From Aphrophora alni (taxonomy: Eukaryota > Arthropoda > Insecta > Hemiptera > Aphrophoridae): a DNA stretch of 64,000 bases. Made by a program: the position numbers and the translations under genes. Where the stretch lies: contig OY740769.1 of assembly GCA_963513935.1 (NCBI GenBank), positions 39,521,120 through 39,585,119 of the forward strand. Reading direction: 5' to 3'. Below are positions 33,516-45,959 of this stretch, piece after piece; position 1 is the first letter of the stretch, and each line of letters opens with the position of its first letter. The notes under the pieces were generated by a model, which did no database searches, was not told the DNA's origin, and saw only the letters and a program-made list of their open reading frames with translations.

Positions 33516-35108
33516 GTAAGATGAAACTGTCAGTGAGGAAGAGTTGACTGTATTTCAGAGGAAAATCAGATACTCACTATCACTTATTGCCAAGTTGGTA
33601 AAATATAATATATATACTACAAGTAATAAAATCTATTACAAATTAAGTATAAATTCAAAAATAAAGATAATAATAATTAAATCATAATCGTCAAAACAGA
33701 AACTGAAAGTAACTCAAGAGTAACTAAAATAAATTTTGAATAAAGCCTACAAAAATTCTGTGAAAAAAATTAATTCCATTATGATAAAAATAATAAGAGT
33801 ATACATTTGTTATTTCATTTTTTCTGTAATTAAAAATTACCCAAATAAATTGTACCACGTTCACACGATCATTCAATCATCCTCTATACAATAGAATTAT
33901 TTTATCACACTCCAAGCAACATCATGTTTGTTTCATCCATACAATACGTTTTTGTATTTTATCTAACTTCAACACCATTTTACATATATTTTGTAACGTG
34001 TTCGATAGATATGGTGGGATTAACGTGATTGTTCTATGCTTTGAAATATAATCACTATTTTTCTTTAATTTTTTTTTCCATCATAACTATATTTCAGACA
34101 AAGATAAACTTATAAGCTAATAAAGTTGGTATTCATATTTGCAGTATGGATTGTAATAGTGTCAGTACATAATATGATCATAAAACTTACAAAGGAAATG
34201 ATCGATTAAAAATTATGCTCTTCAACCTACGATCAATGTTTCATGTACCTAGTTTCAAACAGTTTGCGGTATGTACAAAAAAGAGAGAGTGACGCAATAA
34301 ATAGAATATGTATATAAGTAATAATGCAGTTTAATATTGCATATTGTCTGTAAATTGTCGTTTACAAATCTGTTATCTGTAGATGCACAACACAGTCTGG
34401 GATTGCTCTCACACTTGATTATGTAAATATAATAGGCTGAATCGATATCACAACATTGCAAACACATATTGTATTCACCATTTGAAATAACTGCGATGAT
34501 CCAGTGATAATTTTAAGTGTTAACAGTTAATTTTGACGAAGGAATAAATCACTAAATTTAATCTCAAGATTTTTGTTACTGACAACAAATACATTGTTTC
34601 CTGAACAATGGCGAAGATTAATGGCGAGTTTTGAACTTTTTTCTAAGAAAATCATTTGTCCTGGCTTTGTTTAAGCTGCTAAATAAGAACTCTCCTTCAA
34701 AGACAAGTTCTGTGCCTTCGCACTAAGTGTAATTAGTTGATAGGGTTTCACAGGTTATCAGGTTACTATAAAAGACTCTGTTTTCTAAAAATTTGTTGTA
34801 GCAGGCGACGAATCATTATCTCTGTTCAAAACAAAAATTAGAAAAAAAAGTTTGAAAATATCCAGATGGCATTTATCGATCAAACATTGTTACATAATAT
34901 TACAAAGTAATATGTAAAATACGTATTTTTTATTTAAATAAAGTAAAATGTCTATATTACGCGAGAAAAAAGACCACTAAATATCATATTTATTTATTTA
35001 TTTATAACATACGTATTGTAGGATAAATCGGATATTATTTTATGAAACAAGTATATAAAACGTAAAACTACTTTTTTTTTAATGATGATAGCTTGTTTTG
35101 TCTAACAG

Positions 35109-35150
35109 ATGGTTATAGACCAAGTATATTTATTGATTATCAGGAACGAG
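35109..35150 (+). CDS. candidate 42-bp micro-exon
   Basis: The acceptor ttgttttgtctaacag (ending 35108) and the donor gag|gtaagt (35151) are both close to consensus and bound 42 bases. Two frames are open: phase 0 gives MVIDQVYLLIIRNE, and another gives GYRPSIFIDYQER. Phase 0 joins the exon candidate at 33.5 kb. The downstream gap to the next acceptor is 108 bases, typical of a short insect intron. It is among the best-framed exon candidates in the window by splice-site quality, but it has no protein match I recognise. Confidence 0.35.
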
Positions 35151-35258
35151 GTAAGTTTGTCGAGAAGAGAAATTATTTATTTATTGTGATTACTCCATGG
35201 GACAAGAAGCCACAAATGTTTGTAATAACCCACCCAAGAAAAACATATTTTATTTTAG
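35151..35258 (+). other. candidate 108-bp intron
   Basis: It begins gtaagt and ends tattttattttag, with a branch-like tgtaataac about 40 bases before the end. Size and signals fit short insect introns. Its length is a multiple of three, and in one frame it is open, so reading through it leaves an unbroken ORF (35093-35296). Confidence 0.35.
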
Positions 35259-35673
35259 GTATACCTATTCTGCCAATGTATTCTCAACACATGTAAGCAT
35301 AACATTGAACTACATGGACACACTGGGAAGAGTTACATTTTCTTCGGTTAATAACTGTGAACTGTTTATTAACACCCAAAGCTTCTACAATGCAGTTTTA
35401 CCATCTCCATTGTATATTATTCCCTGGATATCGTGTTGTATAAGGTTTTCCAACGCTCTGTTACATACGTTACACAAGGAGGTTGAATTTGCATACAATA
35501 ATCAAGTCGTACAAGCGTTGCAAATTTACTGTTATGTTACACTGGCAATATGGAATAAGTTATTGTTTGATATAAGGTATTGTATATTGTTCCATGGTTA
35601 TTCATTAAGATATACGTTAAATATTCTCTTACGTATATGTAATTATTATGATAACTTTGTTTCAAATTTGTAG
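35259..35673 (+). CDS. candidate terminal exon / longest open frame of the window, unknown
   Basis: From the acceptor at 35258, the phase-0 frame runs about 30 codons (VYLFCQCILNTCKHNIELHG...) to TAA near 35351. A different frame is open all the way from 35197 to 35673 (158 codons), the longest frame here. It is hydrophobic, with Tyr, Leu, Ile and Cys, and contains a loose internal repeat (tgtatattRttcc near 35412 and 35581). I recognise no family. In DNA this AT-rich a frame of that length is only mildly surprising. Which frame, if any, is used cannot be decided from sequence. Confidence 0.22.
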
Positions 35674-36865
35674 AGGGAAATTTTTGATATATGTTCACAT
35701 GCAACCCGGTTGTTGTTTTTGACATGTTTACTATACAAGTAATGTGATATACTACTTACAGACCACTTGTGAACGGTGTATTTTATATTTTTCTGTACTG
35801 TGAGAAAATAGAACTCCAACTGTTATTTTTAAATTGTACTTTATTAAACTTTCTATATACTTTTGAAAAATACAGTCTCTTGCCTTTTAGGGGTAACAAA
35901 TTTAAATGAGTCTCTTTTGAAAACAATAAAATTATGAATCTTGTTAATGTGTGCGGTCTATAGTAATCTCTGATGTATTGAAGTTGTTCCTAAAACAATT
36001 CTATTTTGCCATTAGCTGATAGTTCAATCATTTGGTAGAAATAATGTACACAAATATATTAATTAGTATTCAATATGTTTAAACAATTTTTTTTTCAACT
36101 TGAATTGAAGAACACATATATTTCAGCATATTCCGTTATCACTCGCAATGACATGAGCCCACAAATGACATAAGGTAGTAATATAACAAGTAGGCCTACT
36201 AAAAAAAGATATATTTTATTTATGGGAAATTAAATATTCTAATTAAGTGTGGGCGATAGAAGTGTGGCGATTATTGTTCTGTATATATTTATTTTCAACT
36301 GGTGTACTGAAGTGTTTTAATTTTTACGCTATTCAACGGATGCTATTGTATTTTCCTCTGTCAGAAATGGTATTGGTTAAAGTAAGTGTATTCCCTTTTG
36401 CTTGCAAGGAAATTTAATTTCTTGTACAAGTTTTTTTCAACATTACAGAAATCAAATTACAGGATAAAATAAGTGGGATTACAATTAAGATAGGAACGTT
36501 TGTCTCATGATCAACATGCCGATTTACCAGAAGCCGGCAGCTCATAAAATCCGTTAATTTTAATAGGAACTTACGATTAAACTAACAAATGGGAAATTCG
36601 TTAGGTGTTGTAACTATATATGATTTTATAATCCTATATAGTATGTTTCAATGATAAGTAATATATTCTAGTGTTTTGTAAATTTGCATTTCCTCACATT
36701 ATATAGTTTAAATATTTAAATAAATGTATCGCCCTGATAAATAAATTTTTTTGTATAGCGATTGTTTAAGTTTTAATTAAAAGGTGTGGTACCTGTAATG
36801 GTAATAATAATAAATAAAATTTAAAACAAATTCATATTTTGTTGAAATATATTACTATTACCACA

Positions 36866-36871
<6 letters not shown>

Positions 36872-36907
<36 letters not shown>
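36872..36907. repeat. (AT)n microsatellite
   Basis: 18 AT units. Confidence 0.95.
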
Positions 36908-36911
<4 letters not shown>

Positions 36912-38363
36912 TATATTATAAACACAATGCAAGTGGTAGGGAATAATAAAGAAATTTTTTATTTTGCAAAACATAATTTATTATAAATTACGACAGTCTT
37001 TTTTTCCAATGTAATTAGTAAAAGCCGTTAAACGAGAATTTATTTAAATTAAATATTTAATAACTCACAACGGTGGGTAGAAAAAACGAAATATCTCTTC
37101 TCAATCTAGTATCATTACTTTTGTTTACTTTTGCTAATGAATTTTATTTTCACTCAATTCATTTTTGAATTTCGTATTAAAAACTTCCTTCACCTTCTAA
37201 TTTGACATTTTGTAATTAAAATGTATTTAAGGCTAAAAATTTCAACTACTCTTTGAGACTCCGACTACATTTTCAACCTCTTGTAGACCAGAAATGTATG
37301 TACAGCCCTCGGAATATAATAGAACAGTATTAGTTATTAGTTCTTCCGTCTCGAAAACCATATGAATAGTTTTCATAATCATAATTATTATGTTTTTAAT
37401 AAAACAAATTATTACATTTCTGTTATAGATATTTTGGGAAAGATTAAAGATTTATCGCACCTTTTCTTAATTTTTATCATATATCTAAAGTTTGGAAGGT
37501 TAATAGCGAAACACTGTACTTAAAATATAGTTATTTTCATTATTACGTAAAGTAAAATAGTTACCATTATAAACAAATGCTTACTTAAGAAATACAAATT
37601 TTCTTACATGTTTTAATCTCTAACTTAACTCTATTCTTAAAACTTGTGAGCGAAGTTACTCCTTGCTGTTAACAATATACAATAATGAGGTTTACATGAC
37701 TGACCTCAAAGGATTTTAATCGTATACTCCATGTACAAACTCAAATGTAAAACGAACAAACGAATCAGAATATTTTGATGAAAAAGCATTTATGTAATAA
37801 AGATCAATCACTAACATTATTAAGCAAAAAATGGTCTTAATCAAACAAATATTTGGCCATAGTAACATACAAATTTAACAAGTTGTAATGTTTCAAAACT
37901 TAACTGTTCACCTTATTATTCAATATATTATTAATATTATTTTTATATTATTTTATTCAAATTATAATACAATTTATATTACTAACTTATATTTAATGTT
38001 GCACAACATTCAATAAATTCTTTAAATTACTAAAACCGTTTTATTTAATGAAATTACCGTAGAATACTTCCACAATATGAAAGTTATGTATACTTCCATA
38101 GTATATAAGTAAGAATAGCCGAAGAGTGAATATTAGTGTATTGTGTAGATTTGTTTTAATATTATTTTTATTTATAAAATAAATAAGAAAGTTTTTTAGT
38201 TCTTCTATCTTTGTTGTGTTATTTAATTTTTATATTTATTTTTATTACTACTCGTTTATATATTGAAGTTCAAAATATAGTCAACAGTTAATTAAAATGG
38301 GGTATTATTTACTATTTGTTTAATTCTATTAGCTTAACTGACTAGACACCACATCGGGTATTG

Positions 38364-38391
<28 letters not shown>
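38364..38391. repeat. (AT)n microsatellite, short
   Basis: 14 AT units. Confidence 0.93.
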
Positions 38392-38394
<3 letters not shown>

Positions 38395-38829
38395 CACAAA
38401 ACAGATTTTAACCATTAGCAGTCTTCTTGATTCCTCATTGTATATGTTGATTTATGTATTATTTAGTTTTACACATTTTCCATTGATTTATAAATGCTGT
38501 AAATATTGTTTTAATGGAGTCTTAAATTAAATGACTTTATTCATTCCTGCTTTATAAGTGTATTGTAATGGTGCATAAAGTCAGGCTGATACAAGAATGT
38601 TGACTATCACTTGAGTTCGGTGGGTTTTTCCCACACATGTATACGGAATAAACTTGAGTTTTATTATCTGGGATTAATAATCAAAAAAGAAGTGTGGCTC
38701 ACAGACCTTGTTATAGTTACTTTTAAAGAACTTTTTATGACATATAATTTTTAATGAAAATCAGTAAGTTATGTGTTACTGATCGGATAGAGAGAGTTTG
38801 TGTATTTACAAGTTACAAGTCAGTAGTCA

Positions 38830-39240
38830 AACCCCTGTTTAAACAAACGAACATTTAGCCTTGTTTAATATATCCCCTCATGGGCTTATATGTAGATGAG
38901 ATGTAGGAAGTCTTATACCCCAATGCCGGTATGAGTATTTAAAAATATATTAATAAAAATACTCATGTGTAGTAAACGAACGTTTGAGTAAAAAATACTG
39001 AATGAAAAACCAAAATCAAGAAACAAACTTCATAAACAATCACGCGTATAAGTAAACTCCTGTCTAAGGAACGTTTTTTTATTGCAAACAACTGTGCGAA
39101 TAAATGTTTGTTTTGGTAAACATGCTTATTAAGAATGTCCGTCGAATCAAACGAAACTGTTAACACTAGTGTAAAGAAACAAAATAAAACCCACTCGCAA
39201 ACAAACATACGTATCAGCAATATCCTTTGCGAGCAAATTT
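38830..39240. repeat. degenerate minisatellite-like block rich in aaacaaac/cgaac motifs
   Basis: Strings of the type caaacgaac, caaacaaacat and gtataagtaaac recur with irregular spacing, for example near 38845, 38979, 39045, 39110 and 39205. The minus-strand frame here shows the same hint at protein level, with LIRMFVCEW and LIRVIVYEV about 55 residues apart. A 10-bp perfect stem (atgagtattt/aaatactcat, 38931-38966) lies inside. Divergence is high and the unit length is uncertain. Confidence 0.3.
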
Positions 39241-39249
39241 CATTTTAAA

Positions 39250-42165
39250 CTACGGTGTGAATCAGCCACATTATTGTTTGTTTCGTCCAAGTAATTTTTT
39301 TTAAAAGCTCTGGGATCCCAGAAAATTATAAGTCACAAGACATGGAGCATCATCAGCAGCTTCCAAATATTATGTAAAATAAATTTCTCTAGTTTAAGAA
39401 ACAATGTACGTATAGACAATTCTTTAAATACACTTCTGTAGAGATTTACTTTTTTAAATACAAATATTTATTTTTTCTTTCTGATAAATGGGGTAAATAT
39501 CAGTTGAATATATTATATTGTGTGTTAATAATCATAGTCAAAATCATTTTTCAAGTATTGAAGCAGTTGAATTAAAGCACGTCCGTTGTATTTGATATTG
39601 CTTATTTATGAAGTTAATATAATCCCGACGAATTTTTAAATTATTATTCAATCTGTTTGAAATATATTTACTGGTTTTTGTGATGCGGCCTAATTAGGTT
39701 ACCGTACGTTCCACTATTTATAGCAACGAAATTATTCCACAAGAGAAATAAAGTGTATTGGAAAACACAGACATATATCATACGAATTCTGTTTTATTTA
39801 TAAAAAATGCAATTTTCAATTTTTTAAGCTATTTTTGTTGAGTGTTATTGTAATTTTTTATAGACAGGTTACAAAAGTACATTTGTACAATATTTATTTG
39901 ATTTAATTTTCATTTCATGTTTGGCATTAAAATCGCCTAAATATATTCACATTCTATCCCATTGGGTTTATTGTGCTTCTATACTTTAGTAATGATTATT
40001 CGAAACCTAAAGTTGTTTAAATGTAAACTTTTGTTACAACGTTCAATAAACTACTCGCCTGCGTATATGCTGCAGTCAATATGCTGATCAGATTATATAG
40101 AGCTTAGTTATAAAGGTCTCGACTGATAGAGAAGGTTTCTCTGTAGGAGAATATCTCAGACGAAAGTTCCGTGAGGATGATCTGAATCTGGTAGTTAGAC
40201 GTCTGACCGGGCGGGAGCCGTATTTTGTGGCGTGTTAATTATATTGAAAGGCGTCAGCTCCTATTTTATTTCTGTTTTTCTCTTTCCCTATCTTACCTTA
40301 TTGTACTTTCATCCCGTCTACACTGGAGGTTGGAATACACAAATAATATTGCAGCTGAAGTGGCACAATTGAACATCCGTTATACTTTTACTATACGTGT
40401 ATCCTGTTATTTTTCTTGCTTTATCAATTTTATAAGAGAGTAGAAAATAACGCGTAAAGAGTTTAGGCAACGAACTTCCCCTTGTGCCAACTATAGTTTT
40501 TTTTTATACTACCACCTCCATATGTAGTTGAGGATTGAAGCCATAGGCCTCTCAACCACTAAGACACCTAAGTATAGCCTTGTGAGTGGTGTTGTCACAT
40601 TACCTATTTCACCCCTTTGTTTAACTAACAATCCCTACAGTTCAACATAATCTTTGATTATGGGGACGTTACTAGCAAGATGCTCAATATGTTTGGAATA
40701 GATTTTCTTTATTGATTACGAACTGGTTCACCTTAGGACTCACTTATAGTAAGTGTGGAAATCCCAAGGTTACTTGCTGGATTTGTATCTTTATTTACCT
40801 TAGATAGATCCAACTCCTTAATTTTTAGTTTGTTTATGAAATTTGATGACCATACTTCAAAAAATAAAACGGCAGAAATAAATTGACTTATTATTGCAGA
40901 ATAACACAGTGTAGTAGTATATTGAAAATAATAGCTTCATTTTTCAAAATAAAGGCTAACCATACACTTGTTCCCTTCTCAATAAATCCACCTCGACGTT
41001 TCAAATATATTTTATTTCCTTTAATAAATTAATGGTTCTCATAAATATGTCAAATGAATTTCGGAATGAATGACTTTACTTTTATATGTTTTAAGTATAT
41101 TGGTATTGTTACGAATGATATTAAATCTCAATCATAGTAGCTGAAAAATTATAAGAAACAAATGAGTGGTGTCCTTTTTTCAGATATTTTAGGTACTTTA
41201 CCTAAAATTGCTGAAAATGATTACTTGCTCATTAAAAGGTAATATTTTTAGATTTATTGTATAATTTTTTTTGATAGGTCATTAAATACAATGTCTTATT
41301 CTGAGTACTATGTCTTCGTGCGGCATTTAAAAGTAGACAAAAATGTAGGAAAGCAAAGATTTTTTAGAAAAAAAAATTAATAAAGTACAATTTGTTTGAT
41401 TTTGTTCAAATTTAGTTTTGCTGAACTGTAAATATAAGTTTATAGTCTAACTTTGCAACGATTAGACTCTAAATTTGTTAAGCATAAAACGAATACTATG
41501 TTTTTCTGTAATCTGTACAACATAGGAATTTCATAAAATCACACACAAATACAACGGAATATCTACAATCATCATTTTAAATGAAAGATTCGTTTAAAAC
41601 CCTGCTCACAAACCACCAACTGTAAAGATATCTATAACTTTTTAGTGCAGTTATATATTTGTACATTAACATGATTAAAAATATCTACATGGAAATAAAA
41701 AAATGTAAAAAATGCATTGCTATGTCTATGTAACTCTACAATAATTCTTGCAAATTTTCAAAATTAATTATCAACAACGATTTCATTTGTATATAGTGTT
41801 AACTTTTATAAAGAGAAACTATGCATTTTCTACATTAATTCCTATTATGTTATGTAATACTGATAGAATGTTCGTTGAGGTTCTTACTTAATAAATATTA
41901 TGTTATAGACTTTTCTTCTCTCATTATATATATTTAAAATATTTTGGTTGAATAACTGACATTTTATCTAAAACCTATCTCTATTACTGCTAGTATAAAG
42001 ATTAAATTTATGGTTAACAAGTTTTAACTTTGTCCAACGTCACTGTGAGATCCTATTATGGTTAATAAAGCCAATTATTTGTCTCATAAACGAAAAGCCT
42101 TAACTATTAGTAAGAACATTCACACTTTCACACTTTCTTATTCTTTCTCAGTCTCACTCGCTTTC
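39250..42165. other. no supported gene; a GC-richer patch at 40.08-40.64 kb
   Basis: Most of this is plain AT-rich sequence. The stretch 40080-40640 has more G+C (gaccgggcgggagccg near 40205) and a 72-codon plus frame, but all frames around it are closed and no family is recognised. It may be an old transposon remnant. Confidence 0.35.
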
Positions 42166-42170
42166 TCTAT

Positions 42171-42374
<204 letters not shown>

Positions 42375-42379
42375 ACACA

Positions 42380-44010
42380 CACAACTTGATTTTTACACCA
42401 CTGTTTTAAAGTAAAGAAACTGACTTAAATAATGTGTCTCATAACTTTTGAATGGTAAATTTTAATTTTAATAGCCTTCGTAGATGAACATAAAATAATA
42501 TAAAGGTTAATTTCGTGACATAAACGAATGGTTTATGAAACAAAATATCTGAGAAAATTTGAGAAGAAAGTGGTTGGACTAAAATTTCATAAATTTTATT
42601 ATGAGATAGAAATAAACAAACTACTGGTTAGAGAAAGATGAACATTCATGCTTTTATTGTTCGGATATATATTACTGTCTCTCTTCTGATCTCCCTGTTG
42701 GAAACGCCATTACGCCTCGCTATGAACCGGTTACTTATCAAATCTTTGTAAATTGTTTTCATAATTCTTTGCTAACCACATATAAATAAAAGAGTAGCCT
42801 ACAATAATATTTAAAATGTTTTCCCAAATTTCAAGTCTAATTAAAGAAAGTCGGCAAAGAGAAAAAAATACTTCGATTTTAAAATTATAAATTATTCTGG
42901 TTTTTAGCATATTGTTTCACCCAAACGAATTAAAGCTTTTGACGATTTCTAGTTTTGTGAAGGTATAAAGTGTGCATCGAGTTTGCAGAAAGGTTTTTGA
43001 AGTTATGAGTAAAAGAGGTATTACTAAAAATGTAAAACTTAGTATCAATATAAATGATCAGATTTAATCTTATAATTTGAGATTTGGTTCAATTGCAATA
43101 AAGAATGTACACTAAAATAAAATTTACTTAACGTTGCATATGACTCAAAAAAAATGAGTCATATGCAACGTTAGGTAAAATTTTATATACTTTCGTCTTA
43201 TATACGATTTAAATACATTTTTTCGAGCAATGGTGATCTACATTCTATCTTTATGTTAGTTGTCGTTTATTGGACAAACCCACTACTCTATTAGACCTAG
43301 GCAGAAATAAGTATGCATTGCATACGAAAATATCTTAATTTAAAGTAAAGATAGAAGTTTTGTAACTATACTGGGATGCTGTGCTAGTTAAATTGAATAA
43401 GTTTTGGCAATCTACTCTGCATACTGTAATTGAAAATGTACGCCGTCAAAATAATTGTATCTCGTTGTATATAACACTGTATACTATAGAAATCAGCCAA
43501 TCTTTAAACACATAAACACATACGTTGAACTTCGGAAAGCTAATTATGCCTATGTAAGAAATGTTGCAGAGATTTTATAATTATTTGTTTAAAAAATCAC
43601 ACACTCTTCTAGTAAAATGAATGTACTTTAATCATATCAGTTCAACATTACTTTATTATGTTAAATGAACAAGAAATATATTCAGCTACAAAACAAAATA
43701 CACAATAAACAACATTTATTGATATTTAGGGTGTCATTTATAATGTATAGACGTGTTCAGTTAGACGGTTATAGAAATAACTTACAGAAACGATTTACTT
43801 TTAATTTTGAGAGTTTTTTTTTTTTTTTCGCAAAAACACAATTTGAAAGAAAAGCATGTAGATATAGAGTCAAAATTTTGAACATAGGTTTGAATCATAG
43901 TAGTTAACAATTTTCTTGATATATAAAAATTAGTTTAAAAAAATCGTTCATATATACAATAGACTTGAAGTCTATGTATTGATGCCAGGTATATCGGTAA
44001 ATTATTTGTG
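42380..44010. other. AT-rich DNA with one hairpin, no supported gene
   Basis: Apart from the hairpin at 43119-43184, no element is visible. The 80-codon plus frame at 43665-43907 shows no domain. Confidence 0.5.
43119..43184. repeat. 66-nt hairpin with a seven-A loop
   Basis: The arm 43119-43147 (ending gcatatgactca) pairs with 43155-43184 (starting tgagtcatatgc) with one mismatch and one single-base bulge over about 29 bp. The first 23 bases next to the loop appear to pair perfectly, apart from the A/G change at the edge. The loop is seven A. The stem top carries an AP-1-like tgactca/tgagtca pair. It may be a tiny foldback element or a hairpin RNA source. Confidence 0.85.
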
Positions 44011-44018
44011 GTTGTATC

Positions 44019-44400
44019 AAATGGCGGAGCGAAGGAATGTTTGTGGAACAGTTCTTTGTATATGCCTCAATCGGTGGATAAGGTCAATGTCTTTTAATCT
44101 GTCATTTGTGTATGTCTTACCGACTAAAGGAATACATACTTTTGGAACAGTTCTTTGTCTATCTCTCAACTGGCTGAGGAGGATATACATGTATATGCTA
44201 AAATTCATTTGTGTAAGTTTCAAGTGCAGGAGGAATGCCTGTCTCCGGAAGATTCCTTTTGTATGTCTTAACTGGCTGAGGACATGCATACCTCAGGTAG
44301 AGTAGTTTGTGTATGCCACAAATGGCGGGGAATTTGTGTTTCTAGAGTTGATGTTTGCGAAAGTATAAACTGGCCGTCCAAATACATGTCTGATATGAAT
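44019..44400. repeat. diverged 50-bp minisatellite, block 1 (about seven units)
   Basis: Units share the pattern ttgtgtatgtctcaa, then tggctgagg, then aatgc, then tggaacagttc. The gtatgtctc-type core falls at about 44061, 44111, 44160, 44212, 44261 and 44311, giving a period of 49-52. Both strands happen to be open for 90-108 codons because stops are rare in the unit. With a period that is not a multiple of three, these frames do not encode a regular protein repeat. Confidence 0.75.
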
Positions 44401-44615
44401 TAGGCTAGTTTTAGTTAGGTATATGGTCTAAATTGTTTTTAAGAAGCTTGTTTGACAACAATTATTGTGACAGGCCTGGAAATAAGATGAAATTGCTTAC
44501 CTTGCAAGCAAGGCAGACGTCATTGATGATACAGTGATATATCAACCCTTGGGTGGGAGGAAACTTGATCAGTGAGCCAAGATTGATCAAGGGAAGGTGC
44601 TGTAGGAATTCTTGT

Positions 44616-44721
44616 AGATAGCCAGACGTACTTGGCAAGTAAGAGCTTCCTGGGAGCATAATTTTTGAAGATAGCCAGACGGACTTGGCGAGTAACAACT
44701 ACCTAGGAGTATTGTGACTTC
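44616..44721. repeat. 53-bp tandem duplication between the minisatellite blocks
   Basis: agatagccagacg(t/g)acttgg begins at 44616 and again at 44669. The copies share the following gagtaa..gctacctRggag pattern, and a weaker third start (cagacgtgcatcggtgag) follows at 44721. A nearby 14-base palindrome (ccttgcaagcaagg) lies at about 44502-44515. Confidence 0.7.
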
Positions 44722-45002
44722 AGACGTGCATCGGTGAGTGCCAAGCGAGGTGAACAAACTTCGTGTATAAACCTGGTAATTTTTTCAGAGACAATTCATT
44801 ATAAACTATAACGTAGAATCAGATATCTGAGTTACAACAATTAAAGTCATTCTGGATTCTTAATAATTAGGGAGTTTAAAATATTTGTAATATAAGAAAA
44901 CTAAGAATTGTCAATTTGAATTAAATAAGAATTAGTATTTAGATAACTGAACCACTGATTTCTTTAGTTTATAGTTAAAGAACCCAGGAGGCAAGCTTGA
45001 TT

Positions 45003-45230
45003 CCTAATATGTCTCTGGAACAGTCCTATTTAAATGCCTCTATAGGCGAAAGGAATGCATTGTTTGAAGCAGTCCTTTCCGAATGTCTCTACACGATGTA
45101 AATAATCTTAACTCTGAAACACTCCTTTGTGTATGTCTCAAAAGGTATAGGTATTGCCTTTCATTGACCCTTAGTGTATGTCTCAAATAGCTGAAGGTAT
45201 GAAAGTATCTGTAAACGTTCTTTGTATCGT
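45003..45230. repeat. diverged 50-bp minisatellite, block 2 (about five units)
   Basis: The same core as block 1 (tatgtctca with a preceding cctttgtg and ctctggaacagtcct) recurs at about 45031, 45081, 45131 and 45176. The two blocks, about 600 bases apart in the same orientation, look like one array split by other sequence. Confidence 0.65.
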
Positions 45231-45959
45231 CTATCTTTAACCATCTTGTTAGAAATAAAAGCGGTTTGAAATTGGGTTCATGCTACATTATTGGTAAAAA
45301 TGCATGTTTTTTATCAGGGCAACAAGAGTAATTAAAAATTATAGGAGAAAATAAAAATTAGTTTAAAATGTAAAAACAATTACAACTTATATAATAAAAT
45401 ATTTTTTATCGAATAATCAATTTGTTATTGACAAGGTAACTTTTATTAATGAAATTAACACTTACCTAATTAAATTGCTAATATCTTGAGTGGTGTAGAT
45501 TATAATACAATTTTGTAGAATTTCGCTCCCCGACATTTATTTTGAAACCAAATAACTTAAATTACAACTAACCTCGCAGAGTCACACCACCATAGATAAA
45601 CTTTACAAATTATTTATTTTATCCAAATTCACTAAAAGGCCTTGTATAATTAATAAAGCGACTTCAATACCACCCTAACAAACAGCCTTGTTTAAGATTA
45701 ATAATTGTTTCTCAACTTTGCAGATATGTCTCAGTCTCCGCTGTAAGATAATTACAATCCATTAAGTCCCACATTTTTGTATCTCTTAAGATAAAAACGT
45801 TTTATCTTAGGATTGTTTTATATACGAAGGAAATCTACACCAAAATTTATGACTTATATAAATAATCAAATTCATTAAGAAACTTTTATAACCGACATTG
45901 TTAAAGTTAACATTAGTTTTTTTTTATGATATTTTCATCGAATTTAATAATAAATTAAA

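Larger units (their letters stand above)
35730..38900. other. AT-rich DNA with microsatellites only
   Basis: Two (TA)n tracts and an exact gtaggcctac at 36190-36199 are the only distinct items. No coding or RNA feature could be supported. Confidence 0.5.

Noticed and set aside
34767..34800. Second TATAAAAG box as a promoter
   Set aside because: No initiator at the right spacing, and the first ATG downstream gives only 14 codons with no donor.
44017..44305. Overlapping 90- and 108-codon frames on opposite strands
   Set aside because: Both lie on the 50-bp minisatellite, whose unit has few stops. The period is not a multiple of three, so no regular protein repeat results.
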